A stretch of 64,000 bases of DNA, from NCBI RefSeq assembly GCF_050947875.1, contig NC_134572.1:158431105-158495104 (forward strand). Reading direction: 5' to 3'. The notes under the pieces are model-generated. The model was not told where the DNA came from, ran no database searches, and saw only the letters and a list, made by a program, of their open reading frames with translations. The translations under genes were made by a program, and so were the position numbers. Within the stretch, counting starts at the first letter, position 1. Every line of letters begins with the position of its first letter. Shown piece after piece: positions 43,504 to 55,980 of this stretch. Origin of the DNA: Dermacentor variabilis. Taxonomy: Eukaryota; Arthropoda; Arachnida; Ixodida; Ixodidae.

Positions 43504-46411
43504 ATTGGTCGCTATGATTCAATTACCTTCTTCAGTAAGAAATTATATGTAACCATTTATATTTCTCACGAAACAAGCACCGACAGAGGACGCAGCTTGG
43601 AACACTTCAACTCGAGCTATAGAATCCTAAGGTACGAACTCATGTGCATGGGTTACTTCCTACCCACAATCAGCGTCCTGTAGATATACTTTGACCATCT
43701 GAACAACACAGGCTTGCACATTAGCGCACTTCTCTTAGGAGTCCAACCTTTAAGCTTTGCAGAAGCAGCAAGAGCTGCTGCTCAATTGCTTTTCGCTTAG
43801 TGCAATCTTTGACTTCTTTGACGAGGACAGAATTTTTTTGCGCCGGTAAACGAATATAATTCTACCGATTTCGTATTACGTGATTCAAAAACGCCTGTTT
43901 TTGTGACTGCATGCGACATACGAACGGTATTTATAGGGCTGAATAACTCGAAACTCTATCTTAAATTACATTACATATTCATTCACCTTTTCAAGAAACG
44001 TGAACGTTTGTTGACGTATGTTATACTTGGTCGTTTAAGTCTAAATGGCTAATGATTGAAAGGCGTGTAGAGGAGGTCCGCCGGATGCGGCCGACAAATT
44101 CAATCGCTCTTTGCGTGGCCAGGTATCGACGGCCACTTCAGACGTTGATGCCAGGGAATCACCTAAAACAATTTTTCAGTTTTTCACTGACCCTATGGGA
44201 AGAGCTTTCACCTACAATTAGGTGCTGCGCTTCATCAGAGAACCCAGACCCCAGAATCGAGGCATCGAATGATGAGATTCTTTTGAGCGACGTATTTGTA
44301 CGTTACTACACCGCTACGATATGCACCGCGCACGTAGATCGAGATTTCAGTGTCGCTACGCTGGCACTGGCTGCGCAAGAAAACGATGGATGATTACCGA
44401 ACAAAATTTTGAACAGTAACTCTTTTGAAGAGAAAATGTGTGAAAGGCTGCGGAGGACGCATTCAGAGAACCAGGCCACCTCGTTCCAGTTAAACGTTAA
44501 TCAATGTAGGGAGGAACCTAACGCTAAAGTAATCGACTACTTTTTAGTAATTGCTCAACTACTTTCCTGGGACAGTAACTGGTAAGCGCAATCAATCACG
44601 ATTTTGAAAAAAGTAATTTTAATCGGGTACTTTTTTTCTTGTAACGTGTACAAGTCTTCTTTGTTTCTGGTTTTGAAATGGCACAACAAAGGTCAGGTCA
44701 ATCTTGTCTGCAAACGTGTGACCAGTGAATGAATAACGGATCACCAAATACGCAGACGTGAGTAATGGCAATGGAGGCGCGATTTGGTAATGTTGAGTCC
44801 CTACCGAGTTTACAAAAGTATTAATGAAATAACGAACCATGTGCTGTTAAGTTGCTAGTGTAAATTCGTCACCAACAAGATAATCAGGAATGCAGTGTGC
44901 GTATATTTTTTTTTTCTTGCTTCGTTCGGCAAGAACAGAATGAATAAAATGTGTCCGACACTTTATGGTCGAACAAGTGGCCATAAGGCGTGGCTGCCCC
45001 GCTGCTACTGTCGCGAACGTTTCCGTTGTGCCGGCATTCCATGCACTGCGACACGTACGGGTGTGGCAGGTCCTGCCCCTCTTGACGTGTTTTAAATACA
45101 CTGCGCGCGCTCTGCCGTGGTATGAGCTTCCTAAATACGCTTGCTAAGCACATTCCGACCGAGGTACGTGATTTGGCTGAGGAAACATCGCGTGCTGTCC
45201 TCCACTTTAAAAGCACCTCTGTCGGTCATCGATTGACGACTGAGCAGTTTGCTCGGCCCGTTCAAGCACGCACATGACCCGCAGCTTGGGTGGATAAATC
45301 CCGGCTCCGTCAACATCGTGCGCAAATTTTCTTTCCACTTCTGTCTCACAATGCCAATCGATACCGCACTTGTAACAGAACCGTAAGTCAGAACCGTATG
45401 AACCATATGCGCATATTATTAAGCGCTGCCAGATTTAGCATAATGACAACGGCGCTGGATGTTAGCACCATGTATACCGTGCACGTACCCTGCACGGAAA
45501 TGGACACAGCATGCGCTTACCCATGACGCTAGGCGCTCTTTGAATCGACCTGGCGTAAGCTTACGCGAACATCGAAAGACCGTGCTGTATACATTGTGGC
45601 CGAATTGAATCGATTCCCGCACGCGAATTTGCGTCAACTATCACCCTGCAGACCCCCAAGGGTGAAGCTGGCCAGGTATTCCTGTCGGTCCGGTTCGTCT
45701 CGCTCGAGCGCGGAGTCACGTAACTGAGACATAAATCGCCACGCCCTCACCAAATACCGATCGCCGCTGGGGAAACTGCCCTTATGGATTGCGCCAGTTC
45801 GCAACGATCTAGGAACACGCAGCGCGGCCCTATAGGCCGGGAAGATGCATAGCGAAGCCAGCGGGGGCCTCACTATCGTTTCTAGAAACACGAGGGCTCA
45901 GGGCTTTTCTTTTGCGCATGTGTGGCGCGTGCACACACGGTTGCCGGCACCAGGTGTGTCCGGAACAGGATGTTACACGGGATGAACCTGTCTGACGGCG
46001 CAGGGTGCTCTCGTGCGGCTTTGTGCGCTTGCATTTATACGCACATTCGCAGTGTATCTATCTACTGGCGGCGGTCTTCGCGGCGAAATCCGCAAAGGTC
46101 TTAGCACGCCAGATTCCGCACTCATTCTCGCCTCTGGTACGTGGGATAGTAGCGTAGTTTTGGGACAAACTGCGAGTGGAAGGATGCGAGCGTTGTGCAT
46201 GCAAATTCTCGAGTTTATCTGCTGCGAACTCCACGCGCACGTGCTTTTTTGGGCACGACGATGTACAGACGTGAGGTCAGCATCCCAAGTAGTGTGTCGC
46301 CAAACAACAACAACAAAAAATATTGAGAAGATTATGCAGCGCAACTTAACAGTTTCTTTTTCTTTATTTTCCTTTTTTAATAGTACATTGCAATCAACAT
46401 CTTTCAGCGTC
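43504..46411. other. Non-coding stretch, no gene recognised
   Basis: 44505-44665 contains repeated AGTAATCGACTACTTTTT / AAAAAAGTAATTTTAATCGG words reminiscent of hAT-type MITE ends, too decayed to call. An open frame at 45634-45891 (-, 85 codons, with PSGDRYLVRAWRF) is protein-like but unrecognised. Other frames overlap on both strands without domains. Confidence 0.4.
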
Positions 46412-46431
46412 CTGGTGGTGGTGGTGGTGGG
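46412..46431. repeat. (TGG)n microsatellite
   Basis: Six to seven TGG/GGT units. Confidence 0.85.
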
Positions 46432-46899
46432 AACATCGCCTTCGTAACGAGGTGGCGGCACTCGCCACCAAAGGTCTGTTCTCCGGCTTTTCTCGTATGG
46501 ATTCAAAACCTCGAATACCGCTCTACACTAGGCTACGCTATTCGCGGTTGTAATCTCACTTCACTGCGAGTATTCCCTTTCTACGCGACACCAATCTATC
46601 TATATATAGTACGAAGTTTCAACGCCACCTATGGGTTGCTTCACGAAGCTCCAGTCGACAGCGCGCTATAGTTGAAAAGCCTCATCAGTGAAATCAACGC
46701 TTCTTATATCTTAGTGGCATGCGTGCTCAGAACTGACATCTGTCGGTGGAGTGCCGCATTGCGTACTCAGAGGCGCATCCTTCGCGAAGCTACAGCGACT
46801 GAATCTGCTTCTCGCAACTTCCATCTTCGTGCGTTTTCTCCACGAGGACAGTAAACTTTGACTATCAAATAACGATTTTCCATGCTGACGACACTTCAG

Positions 46900-47260
46900 G
46901 ACCACGCCGCATATCACGCCTAGCACGTTCCAGAACCTTATCGCCACTCCGCCTGCCACCAGCCCGCATATTTATGCGACTCATCGCTCCACCCTCGGTG
47001 CCTCCCGCAGCGTGCTGGCACTCGTCAGCGCTGCTTCCTGCCTCGCAAACGCGCTGAAGCTGTTGACAAATTTCTTGGCACAGGAGCGGCACGACCCGTC
47101 TTCCGGACCGGCGCTCTGCCGATCAAAAATAACCGCGCGCGCGGCAGCCACGCCGACAGCGCCAACCGACCGAGGGTGCCCCACGCCGACTCACTTATTC
47201 GCGCGGCTCCACATTCGAGGGACGCTAAAGAGTAACTGCGAATCAACGAAGACGGTTATA
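46900..47260. other. GC-rich stretch, weak promoter candidate
   Basis: CpG enrichment with CCGCGCGCGCGGTTATTTTTG on the minus strand and open frames on both strands. An AT-rich TATTTTT word beside the GC block could serve a leftward promoter. Evidence is thin. Confidence 0.2.
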
Positions 47261-47454
47261 GCGTTCTCTAGAAAATTATAGTATTCTCTAGAAAATGGGA
47301 ACGCGGTTATGACTAGCAAGGAAGGAGAAAGAAGGCTTCAAAACATTATGGCACTAGTTATAAAAATGATCAAACTAATTGGCAAATTAAATGCGCACTA
47401 AATGGGACTGGCTCAGAACTAATTAGATTGCGGGATTTCGCCTCCCGGAATTGT

Positions 47455-47645
47455 ACAGTGGGCTACGACGGACGCCATAACTAGAGGCCTCCGGATTTCG
47501 CCCACCTGGGAAACTATAATGTGCACCCATTTAAGGTGCATCCATTTTGCATGCTGCCCTCATCGGAATCCGGCTGCATCAGCTACGATTTAACCGGTGA
47601 CGTCCTGTCGAGCTGCACAGCGCCTCTGTGTCACCGCAGAGGGCG
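47455..47645 (-). mobile_element. Very decayed Ruka-like SINE
   Basis: Reading the plus strand, ACGGACGCCATAACTAGAGG, CCTCCGGATTTCGCCCACCT, AATGTGCACCC, CCCTCATCGGAATCCGGCTG and the following CGATTTAACC run in the same order as the reverse complement of Ruka (ACGCCGTAGTGGAGGACTCC, GGACCACCTGGGG, AACGTGCACCT, CCCCCATCGAAATGCGGCCG, GATTCGATCC). Similarity is low but collinear over nearly the whole length. Confidence 0.6.
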
Positions 47646-48301
47646 GCGAAATAAAATTGGACGCCGCAGGCGGATTGCAATATTCGAATATAATTTGATA
47701 ACTGAATAGATGAAACTCGAGAAGAAAATATAATAGAAAGTAATTGATCAGTCAGACGCGGATGGACTAACTTGTGCGTTTAGATTAATAGAAATGTATG
47801 AAAGTGCCCAAACGAGACACGTAGATAAACCAATAAAAAGGGCAATGTATTTTAACTATTTAATCAGCGAAGGTTATGTGGGAAGTCATAGAGTCACAGA
47901 GGAAGTCTTCCATAGTAGTGTCTACATTCCTGCAGTTTGCGCCCGTGTGGAATCTTTCATATAAAGCAGTATTGGAACCTTCACAGACACGCCAAGATGA
48001 TGAGAAATTTCCAGCGACCACCCTGGCAGGGAGGTTAAACGATAGAAACAGTTGAAGGAACATCGTTTTTTTTTACTTTTTTCTGCACTTCGTTTTCCAA
48101 TTTCGCGACGAAACCGCAACAAGAATGCGACAATGTGACGTCACAGAATCCGATGTATGCGAGTGTTATTGGAAACAGTCTTCCCAGTTCCAGGGTCCGG
48201 TATTTCCTCCGTTTAGTTTGCATTGCAGTCAATTCCTGCTTATGAATGATTAACACAGTAGCACGTACAGACGAGCTGCTTGGTTGACATTCACCTTGAG
48301 A

Positions 48302-48398
48302 AGTTTTTGAAGCGTAACAAAAAGAATAGAGACAAAGGACCGACGGGACAAAGCGCTTTCTCGCAATTATCAATCTTTTTTGTTACGCTTCAAAAACT
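48302..48398. repeat. Perfect 22-bp inverted repeat with 53-base loop
   Basis: AGTTTTTGAAGCGTAACAAA (plus AA) at 48302-48323 is the exact complement of 48377-48398. The loop contains GACAAAGGACCGACGGGACA, and the whole resembles part of a dispersed repeat. Confidence 0.85.
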
Positions 48399-50179
48399 GC
48401 TCGATATGACCGATTAAGAGGTTCAAGCTGGCGCTGTCGAGATGATGACGTTGTGACAAAGTTCAGGCAAGGGTTTCGATTCAGGGCCCCACCCGCCTTT
48501 CACTTTTGATTATTCCGGCTAACCAAGAGTCTCTTATCATATCTTACGGAGGTGATTGAAGGTACTGGGTAACGTCCGCCAAAAAGTTATCTCAACATTT
48601 CCATGCGAATCGTCTGCCAAAGTTCCTTTTGAGTGAAACAAATTTCAGCAATGCCGTGCAAAAAAATTTGGAAGAGATATTTGACACGTCGATGGTCAGG
48701 CGATTAGGTGGAAGGTTATTTGTTCGTATGGTGATTAGGTGTCTTATGGAAACTTACTGAAATGGTATTTAATTGCAGTAACGAGATCTATAGGGTTTGT
48801 TGAGGCGCGTCGCTTGAGTTGGAAGCATCGGCCTGAAACTTATGTTGTATAAGAACGAAAAAAAAAATTTAAGCTTTTCGCGCTGCTTTGGGGGGCACTG
48901 TATTAATTTTCCAAATGCTTCGCACGAGTCCTTGGAATGCTTTTATCAGGAGGCAGATAATTTATGTAAATTTTAATATATCTCTCTAAACGTTTGCCCA
49001 CGCATGCCGGGGAACGTCTATGCTCAGGATGAACCACTAGAAGTACTTATTAGCGTTCAAAAGGTTTAATTGTATGTCCTTGTTTGTAACCGTTAACACG
49101 TAGAAACCCACCGCCAACTACACAGTACCTGCAACTCGGTTCAGTGCTCTCATATGACGAGGACTCTGCTGCAACTGTGGTAGTTTTATACCATACAATT
49201 CGTGGGAACAAACTATAAAGAAACCCTCCTGCTGACTGCAAGGTTGCTGTCAAATGTTGTCGAACACCTGAACTGCAGCCGGCGGACGGGTATGGGTCAA
49301 GAAGAGGGACTGTGGAGATATATGAGAGAAGAGTCGGTGTCGAAAAAATATTCACGCGAACAGAGGGTTGGTTCTTGGGCATGCGAATATTTTTTCACTG
49401 TGTTTAGGGCTGTGCGTGAGGTATCACTAGTGGGCCAGGTTTCTGCTTTAATTTTAGAAATGTAACTTGGAGCAAATATAAGTGGAACAATTTGCTATAG
49501 AGGAAGGAGATGGCGCTTTCGGTGGCGCGCCGAGCGTTGCCTCAGAGAAAGCGCACGAATACGAAACCATTGCCGCTTCTCTCCTGCTAATGTGCGATCA
49601 GAAATGCAAATGGGCGTTCGCTAACGCACTCTGATCCAGATCCTGCTGCAAAATGTGGAGCGGCAGCTGGAAGATGCGTGCAGTAGTTGGCCACAAAAAT
49701 AGTTACTGGTACATAAGGAATGCAATTAATCTGTGGGGACAAGTCCACCGACCGATGCTGCGTACATAAGAAATGTCTGTGGTGGAGGGCCTTTGCGATC
49801 CACGGCTTTGCTCCAGGATATGAAAATTCTCTCATCCGCCAGCGTTGTATCGCTAACCCCCAAAGAAAGGTCTTCAACCCCGGAACATTGAAAAGAGCGA
49901 GCACCGCTCGTCATCTAGCCACAAAGATAGGAGCGCCGCTTCCTGGCACAGTAAGTTTGTAGCACATTATCTGCACCCAACACACACGCAAACTTGCGCA
50001 AACTTTGTCGCCAACGTATGACGACTAAACTAAAGGGGCGCCCACTTGAATCAATGCGCCGCAGCATGCGTGACGACAAATTCACGCCGCAAACACACGA
50101 ATGTTCGACGCTGAATGTTTCGTGACGGTCCAAAGAGTAAGCGAGTGACTAGCGATAATACGCCTTTGTTACAAGTTAG

Positions 50180-50204
50180 TATATATATATATATATATAT
50201 ATAT
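50180..50204. repeat. (TA)n microsatellite
   Basis: About twelve TA units. Confidence 0.95.
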
Positions 50205-51829
50205 GAACTTATTGATAGGAAAGACAGAGAGGTCGACCTGATAGTTACAAGCCATTACAAAGTACAGAACATATATGTTCCATGGATTGTGTGCAGAAAG
50301 AACAAATTTATTGCATCTAAGCACACCCACCAGCGAATAGGCAGTAAATTAACAATGAGACCGTGACCGTGCCGAGGAACTTTACTGTGTCAGAAACATG
50401 ACAAGCCAGTGCTTAAAAGTGTTAGCAAAATAAAAAACAGGAAAAGCTAAACATACTCAGCTTGATCTAATTCATAAGCAGAATGTTTGGACAGCTTGGA
50501 ATGCATTTCTAGCCCTACTTCTAGTGCCAGCACCACATATGCGCTGCTCGCGCTGCTTGTAGGATGCGTAATGAGCTCCAAAGGTGCTTGCATGTCCTGT
50601 TAACCTGAGGCCACAGCTTCGTGTCGTCCACCCAGTCACCGTCTGTGATATCCACCGAAACAGAGGTTTGCTGAGCTGCACGGGCTTCACGAACATGCAT
50701 TTTAAACACGGAGGCAATGGAGGCCGCTGAGGCAACCAATGGACTCATCACCACGTGATCAAACATGGCGGCTCCCATGGGATCGCCGTGATTACTTACT
50801 ATTTACCGATAAAGGAAAGTGAAAGCTTATTGCGTTGTCGGCGTTTGTACCCAATGAAACAACGCGTAACCGGCTGGATGAAGGGTAACACCTACGATAT
50901 CATGGAAGTGGACGCCTCGTGCTATTTCAGCCATGATGCACGCTAAAGCACAAGGGTTTCGCAAGAGCGCCTGCTAATCCTGAAAAGCTCACCTCTCACA
51001 TTTCTGACGTTGCCGGACAGAACAACACGATAGTGAACGGCACGTAAGTACGAAAAACAGTCGTGTCATTATAGTACGCTTCAGAAAATATTGAGTTCAG
51101 CTATCTATATGCAAATTACAATTTTGCGATCGCCTGTCTCCCCCATGAAGGGGGAATCGGTAAGCCAGGCAAGGTGCCAAAAGTAAAGTGGGTGACCATG
51201 TTGCCATGAAATTTCTGCATCAACTTGCTGTGATTTAATAGATTTAATCAGCCTCTATTCTTCTATATTTTGCTTTTGTTTGTTTAACTTTAGAGAATGG
51301 CGTTGTGTTTTAAGGAAACTAGAGGCTCTGCTTAATCAGTATTGAATTTTTTTTTCTGCCAGAAATTGACCCAAGTACGAGAAAGTGTATCTTGGTTCGT
51401 GACGTCCCTCCGACATACGGGCACTGAAGTCCTGGCGAAAAAAATAAATAAATCGAAGGGCAGCCTTTATTTTCGATAGACCCTTTTCTGTGAAGTGAAC
51501 GAAAAATAATGTTTAGAACTTGGAACTTTGCGTCTCTAAAATAAGTTGCTTTATAGAGTAATGCTCTGTAGTGATTGCATGAATGTGCTTTCACTATGTG
51601 TCATCGTCTAAAGACCCAGTAATACGGTGCACAAAGGACGGTGCTTGTGGACCTGTAGCGAATAAAAAAAATTACCGACGATTACGTTACTTCCTAATGC
51701 GAAATTTGAGCGCAGCAAATAAGCTGTTTCACCTTTTGGATAGATTGAGGCAAACAAATCGAGCAACACATGTATGCGCTATCACATAATTTTTTTTTTT
51801 TCACACGTATTCCTTTAACAAAGACTCCA

Positions 51830-51960
51830 CTAACAGTTCTTGACAGTCATGAAGGAAGCTTTGTGGTCGGAGAAATAGACTGATATATGTTCGACTTGGT
51901 ACACCAATGCTTGATTCTCAAAGACGAGATCTATACAAGTGCCTCGCGAGGTTGTCACAG
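51830..51960 (-). pseudogene. EEP-type nuclease C-terminal fragment in copy B
   Basis: Same minus-strand ending as in copy A: TSRGTCIDLVF and YFSDHKASF followed by a TAG. Only about 42 residues remain before the sequence changes at the junction near 51966. Confidence 0.5.
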
Positions 51961-51965
51961 CCGTG

Positions 51966-52070
51966 GGGGAAGCAGAGGCTAAGCGCCGCCGCCGAGAAGA
52001 CCCTGCCGTTCGCGCCGCCGAAGCGGAGGCTCATCGCCGCCGTCGAGAGCAACCAGCAGTAAGCGGAAGC
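51966..52070 (+). pseudogene. Arg-rich repeat fragment resembling a Helitron N-terminus
   Basis: On the plus strand the frame reads two imperfect 16-residue repeats, AEAKRRRREDPAVRA and AEAHRRRREQPAVS. Arrays of this type precede the Rep/helicase in Helitron proteins of arachnids as I recall them; the rest of such a protein is missing. It lies on the strand opposite to the nuclease fragment, so the element is a composite of pieces. Confidence 0.4.
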
Positions 52071-52467
52071 GGAGGGGGGCGGCGTGTACACCCAGCGGCA
52101 AACGATGGGGCCAGAAGCGCGCGCAGCAAGCGGACAACACGATAAAGGGAGGAGGGAAGAGATAGCAGCGACTGACTGATGCCGCTGACGGCGATAGTGA
52201 GTCAACCCCAGCTATCCGCCACACAAGAACAAGGGGAGGGGGGGGGGGGACCCTTTCCTCCTCTTTCTGCATGGCGGCGACGGTGTTCTATGCAGTCACG
52301 TTATCTTGACTCTCTAGCGGCGTCAGCGGCATCCAGCGGTATCAGTCGGTCGCTGCTAGCGCTGGGGGGATGAAAGGGGGGCGGAGCTGGTTACGAGGCC
52401 GACGACGACGCCGACGCCGACGACGACGAGAAACCCAGGAACGGACGCCAAAGAGCTGCGCTCTAAA

Positions 52468-52749
52468 AAAACTGAAACGCTTCTGTACAAATCAGTTATC
52501 CTTCATTGCGCATTTCTGTGTAACACCAAGTGTCGCTTCTAAGCCTTGTAAAATATCATCGCACCACCCATTTGGAACCCTATTTTGCCTATTCTGTAGC
52601 ATTTCAGTTTTCATCTAAAGTAACGGTAGTAACTCCCAACAGCTCGCAAGCGCCGTCTCAGCAGCTCAAATACTGCAACTTTACTTCTCGGAAACGACTA
52701 AATAACATGCAATTATTTACTACCTGTTTAATGTATGTTTCTTTAAGCA
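52468..52749. other. Non-coding spacer between two transposons
   Basis: No recognisable feature. Confidence 0.4.
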
Positions 52750-53207
52750 GAAAGAAATATTTATTTTCTTCTGTATCTTTACAGAAACTGTGACAAGAGC
52801 AAAAGGAGGCCTGAGAGCCTCCTGTTCCGTTGCAACAGTAAATAGCTTACACGTAGCAAGAAAGTAAATACGACATAGTCACTTTAAAATCTTATAACAG
52901 AAAAAAATTGCATTGTCATCTATCACATTACAGTAATAAATGGCTACTAGAATTGAAATTATTCATTGTTTTAGGACAAGTGATACGCAATTACTATATC
53001 ACATACACTCAATACAAATATATCAATATAAATCACAAATGGTCAAGATAACATCCAGCACGAAAGTAATACTAACTAACATTGTACATATATCAGGCTC
53101 TTAAGCAGCGTGAAGAACTTATATAAAATGAAAGTATCAAGGAACAGCAATTAACAATCTAGTAATCACAGCACAGTTGAAATATATAATGGGAAGTAAA
53201 AAAACAA

Positions 53208-53864
53208 TCAGTCATATTCGATTTCAATTTCAATTAACAAGAACATGAAATATTTCTTTGTAAGCACATTGCATTCCGTAGTTCCTAGATGATTCAACAA
53301 TGCAGAGATTTGATAAGTGACATACCTGCCAGAATTGGTTTTCGTCCGCGCAACTCGAATTGCTTTCCTACGTAGTGGATACTGATTTTGCGATTGTGAC
53401 CTGTATACAACAAGTTCATTATCTTTTATATATTGTAATAACTTATAATAATAAATTTGGGAAGCCTCTAGTAGTTCATATTTGATCAACAAAGGCTCTG
53501 TGCTTAAGCGTTACGGCCTTCCCTGATAATTTTCAAAAACTCTCAACACTCTGTTTTCTAAAATAATAATTTTCTCGTAATTCTGCGTATATGTAGTGCC
53601 CCATACTAAAATACAGTACGAAAGCCTAAAGTAAAATAATGAATAATAAAGGACAGTTTTTAAGCAAACAGGCATAATGTCCATTATTTTAAAGAAACAA
53701 CCTGTGGTTTGGCTAAGCTCGGCTGTAAGGTTAATAACATGGGTATTCCATGACAGGTCCTCTCTGAACCACACACCAAGAAACTTGTGAGCTTGGACGT
53801 TGTCCGGTTCAGCCCCAAGGAATTTAACTAATTTTATGATGACGTGGTTTGTTAATTGGGGCAA
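53208..53864 (-). pseudogene. LINE RT thumb and C-terminal region, two frames
   Basis: 53864-53511 reads KFLGVWFREDLSWNTHV and YCILVWGTTYTQN, standard LINE RT C-terminal motifs, and 53492-53208 reads the C-terminal tail (LLEASQIYYYKLLQYIKD, NSGRYVTYQISALLNHLG). A stop separates the two frames. The final stop at 53208 probably corresponds to the end of ORF2. Confidence 0.75.
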
Positions 53865-54468
53865 ATATTGCGTACTTCGTTTTGTTAACGTTTAACTGTA
53901 GCTTATTGCTGTGTAGCCAATTCGAGAGCCGATCAAAATATGTAATAATTGAACTTTACAACTGTGTCATCAATCTGTCCGCAAAAAACACATTATTATC
54001 ATCGGTGTACACTATTAATCTTTGGGAAAAATGGAATTAGAGCAAGTTCATTAATATAAATGTTAAACAATAGCGGGCCTAGCATGGACTCTTCGGGTAC
54101 ACCCTTCTGAATTTTAATTTCGGTGACTTTATCTTACTTCCTGAAATATATTGGTACCTATTTGTAAGGTAGCTTTGTAATAATTTTACTGCAATACCGT
54201 GTATTCCGTAATCATGTAGCTTATCTAAAAGTATATCATGATTCAGCGAATCAAAAGCTTTCCTTAAATCTATGAGTAGCCCAATAGCGTATAGCATTTG
54301 TTCAAAGTTTTCTATGATTGCATGTTTAGCATTCAGTAGTGCCTGCTCACAAGATCTTCCTTTCCGAAAGCGGTACTGCACATCACACATGATGTTGTAT
54401 TTCGCCATGAAGCCTTCAATGCAGATATTTATGACTCTTTCAAAAACTTTCGAAAACAAAGGAAGCAC
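53865..54468 (-). pseudogene. LINE reverse transcriptase core, frameshifted
   Basis: 54468-54079 carries LFSKVFERVI, QYRFRKGRSCEQALL and LLIDLRKAFDSLNHDILLDK, the RT motifs up to the first catalytic aspartate. A shift follows; in the next frame (54110-54040) is GVPEESMLGPLLFNIYINEL. A further shift brings the catalytic box, read YTDD near 53998-54009 in place of the usual YADD, then LSNWLHSNKLQLNVNKTK with an in-frame stop before it. The domain is unmistakable but not functional. Confidence 0.88.
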
Positions 54469-54983
54469 TGAGATTGGTCGAAAATTATTGGCACTGTGAT
54501 CTGTTCCCCCTTTATGAATTGGACCTATTCTAGCTGTTTTAAGCTCATCAGGAAATATACCACATTAAAATATTGAGTTAGCAATGTGACATAGGAATAA
54601 AAATTATGTCTGCTACATGTTTGATAGGAACCGAGAGGATATCATCAATACCAGAAGCAGTATCATTTCTTAGATTTCGGATTATTTTGACCACTGCATG
54701 CATTGTTGTAGGCAATATAACGAGTGGACTCAGAAGTGTCTTTCTTTCCGTGTTCGCAGCGTTTGCGAGATAAGCAGGTAGTATGTATTCTCCACTAGGT
54801 ATAAATGGAGCATTTAGTATTGTAGCAGCTTCTTCGTCACTAAGAGTACCCTGAGTTGTCGTTACATTTATGGTGTTGATTGCTTTTTGGTACCAGTTGT
54901 ATAATTTACAGACTGCCAGACCTTCCTAGAATTATCTGAAATCCGAGCAATTTAATTTTTAAAATGCTGTTGTTTTGCATGTT

Positions 54984-55238
54984 TTAAATCGGTATTAAGC
55001 TTATTTCGATTGTTTTTAAACTCAGCAAATTTGGTAAGATCTCTACTTTCAATGAAGTTGTGGTATATATTCGTTTTCGTCTTGATTCTGCTCGAAAGCA
55101 AAGCAGTAACCCATGGTTTTCTATTTTTGCTTTTACGATTCCTACTGGTTTAAGAGAAGGTGTCAAGTTGTAGCAATGTTTAAAGCTCTCATAAATATAA
55201 TTGTATGCTTTATTTGGGTCTGTAGTTGTTATCACCAA
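54984..55238 (-). pseudogene. LINE linker between endonuclease and RT, fragment
   Basis: DPNKAYNYIYESFKHCYNL corresponds in position and character to the segment before the RT in tick CR1-like elements. The residues that follow appear frame-shifted relative to the usual KPW motif. Confidence 0.55.
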
Positions 55239-55581
55239 TTCCCAGTTTACTTTTTTAATAAGTGAGCGGAACGTTTCTTGCGACGGAATTGACGCTCCGA
55301 TAACACGAAACAGATAGTTTGTTGTCCTAAGCTGTTACCACCGGAAGGAAACAGAAAGCTGGCAGATCATCAGTGATATCTAGACTCAGCAGACCAGCAG
55401 TAGCGTCCTGGCAGAACATATTTGTGATACAAACATCAAGTAACGTTGCACTATCTGCCGTGATCCGCGTCGATAATTCGATAAGGTTTCACATGCGTAT
55501 GATTTGATTATATTTCTGAATTCCCTTGTACTTACGTCGTTTGCAAGCATATTAATATTCACATCGCCCAGTAATTAAAAA

Positions 55582-55914
55582 TCATAGCACCAATATTAAA
55601 TAATTTAGGAGATCTGCAAAATTAAGAAAATGTCTTTTGCTTACGCAGGGTGGCCTGCAGAAAACACAGAAGTACCCACATTTTGTACGAATAACAAGAC
55701 ATTCTACAGTTTCATTGATGACGGTATATTCACGTAATACATCATACTGGATACATCTTTTGACATAAATGGCAAGACCACCGCCGCGACTACAGTTTGT
55801 TATTAGTCCTTCATACGTATACACATCAAATTGTGGTGGACTATCCCGTTCTGTAAACCACGCTTCTGAAAAACATAGAATGTCAAATTTGCATTTGATG
55901 TTCTCAAATCCCAT
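55582..55914 (-). pseudogene. LINE endonuclease domain, N-terminal part
   Basis: It contains KFDILCFSEAWFTE, the E-bearing motif of EEP endonucleases (usually SETWL), then NCSRGGGLAIYVK and VECLVIRTK. The frame is open a little further upstream (FDLGCNQN...) but without a start codon I trust. It stops at 55582 after RPPCVSKRHFL; the central and C-terminal catalytic motifs (GDFN-, SDH-type) are out of frame or lost. Confidence 0.8.
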
Positions 55915-55980
55915 ACACCAGTTTTCACGTCGTTCCGTGAGAGTACAAGCGTTTTGGTTACAACCCAGGTCAAAGTACGC

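Larger units (their letters stand above)
47646..51663. other. Non-coding stretch around small repeats
   Basis: Apart from the inverted repeat at 48302 and a (TA)12 run at 50180-50204, nothing was recognised. Open frames such as 48035-48373 (-), 49050-49382 (-) and 50472-50778 (-) show no domain. Confidence 0.45.
51664..52467. mobile_element. Composite non-autonomous transposon, copy B
   Basis: Same ends and same orientation as 25714-26854. The first ~300 bp are about 97% identical to copy A by eye. The middle differs: copy A's 51-to-330-bp insert region is replaced here by a segment encoding Arg-rich repeats, and a ~190-bp block present in copy A before CTATCCGCCAC is absent. The last ~250 bp match again, including the terminal AAAGAGCTGCGCTCTAAAA. 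The two copies are deletion/substitution variants of one family. Confidence 0.65.
52750..55980 (-). mobile_element. Non-LTR retrotransposon (CR1/Jockey-type LINE), decayed
   Basis: In leftward order: EEP endonuclease, linker, reverse transcriptase, C-terminal region, then a 3' UTR with the hairpin GGAGGCCTGAGAGCCTCC (52805-52822) and an AATAAA-type word near 52756. No RNase H and no LTRs. The frame is broken in at least five places. The 5' end is uncertain: recognisable coding starts within the endonuclease near 55950, so the copy is probably 5'-truncated. Confidence 0.85.
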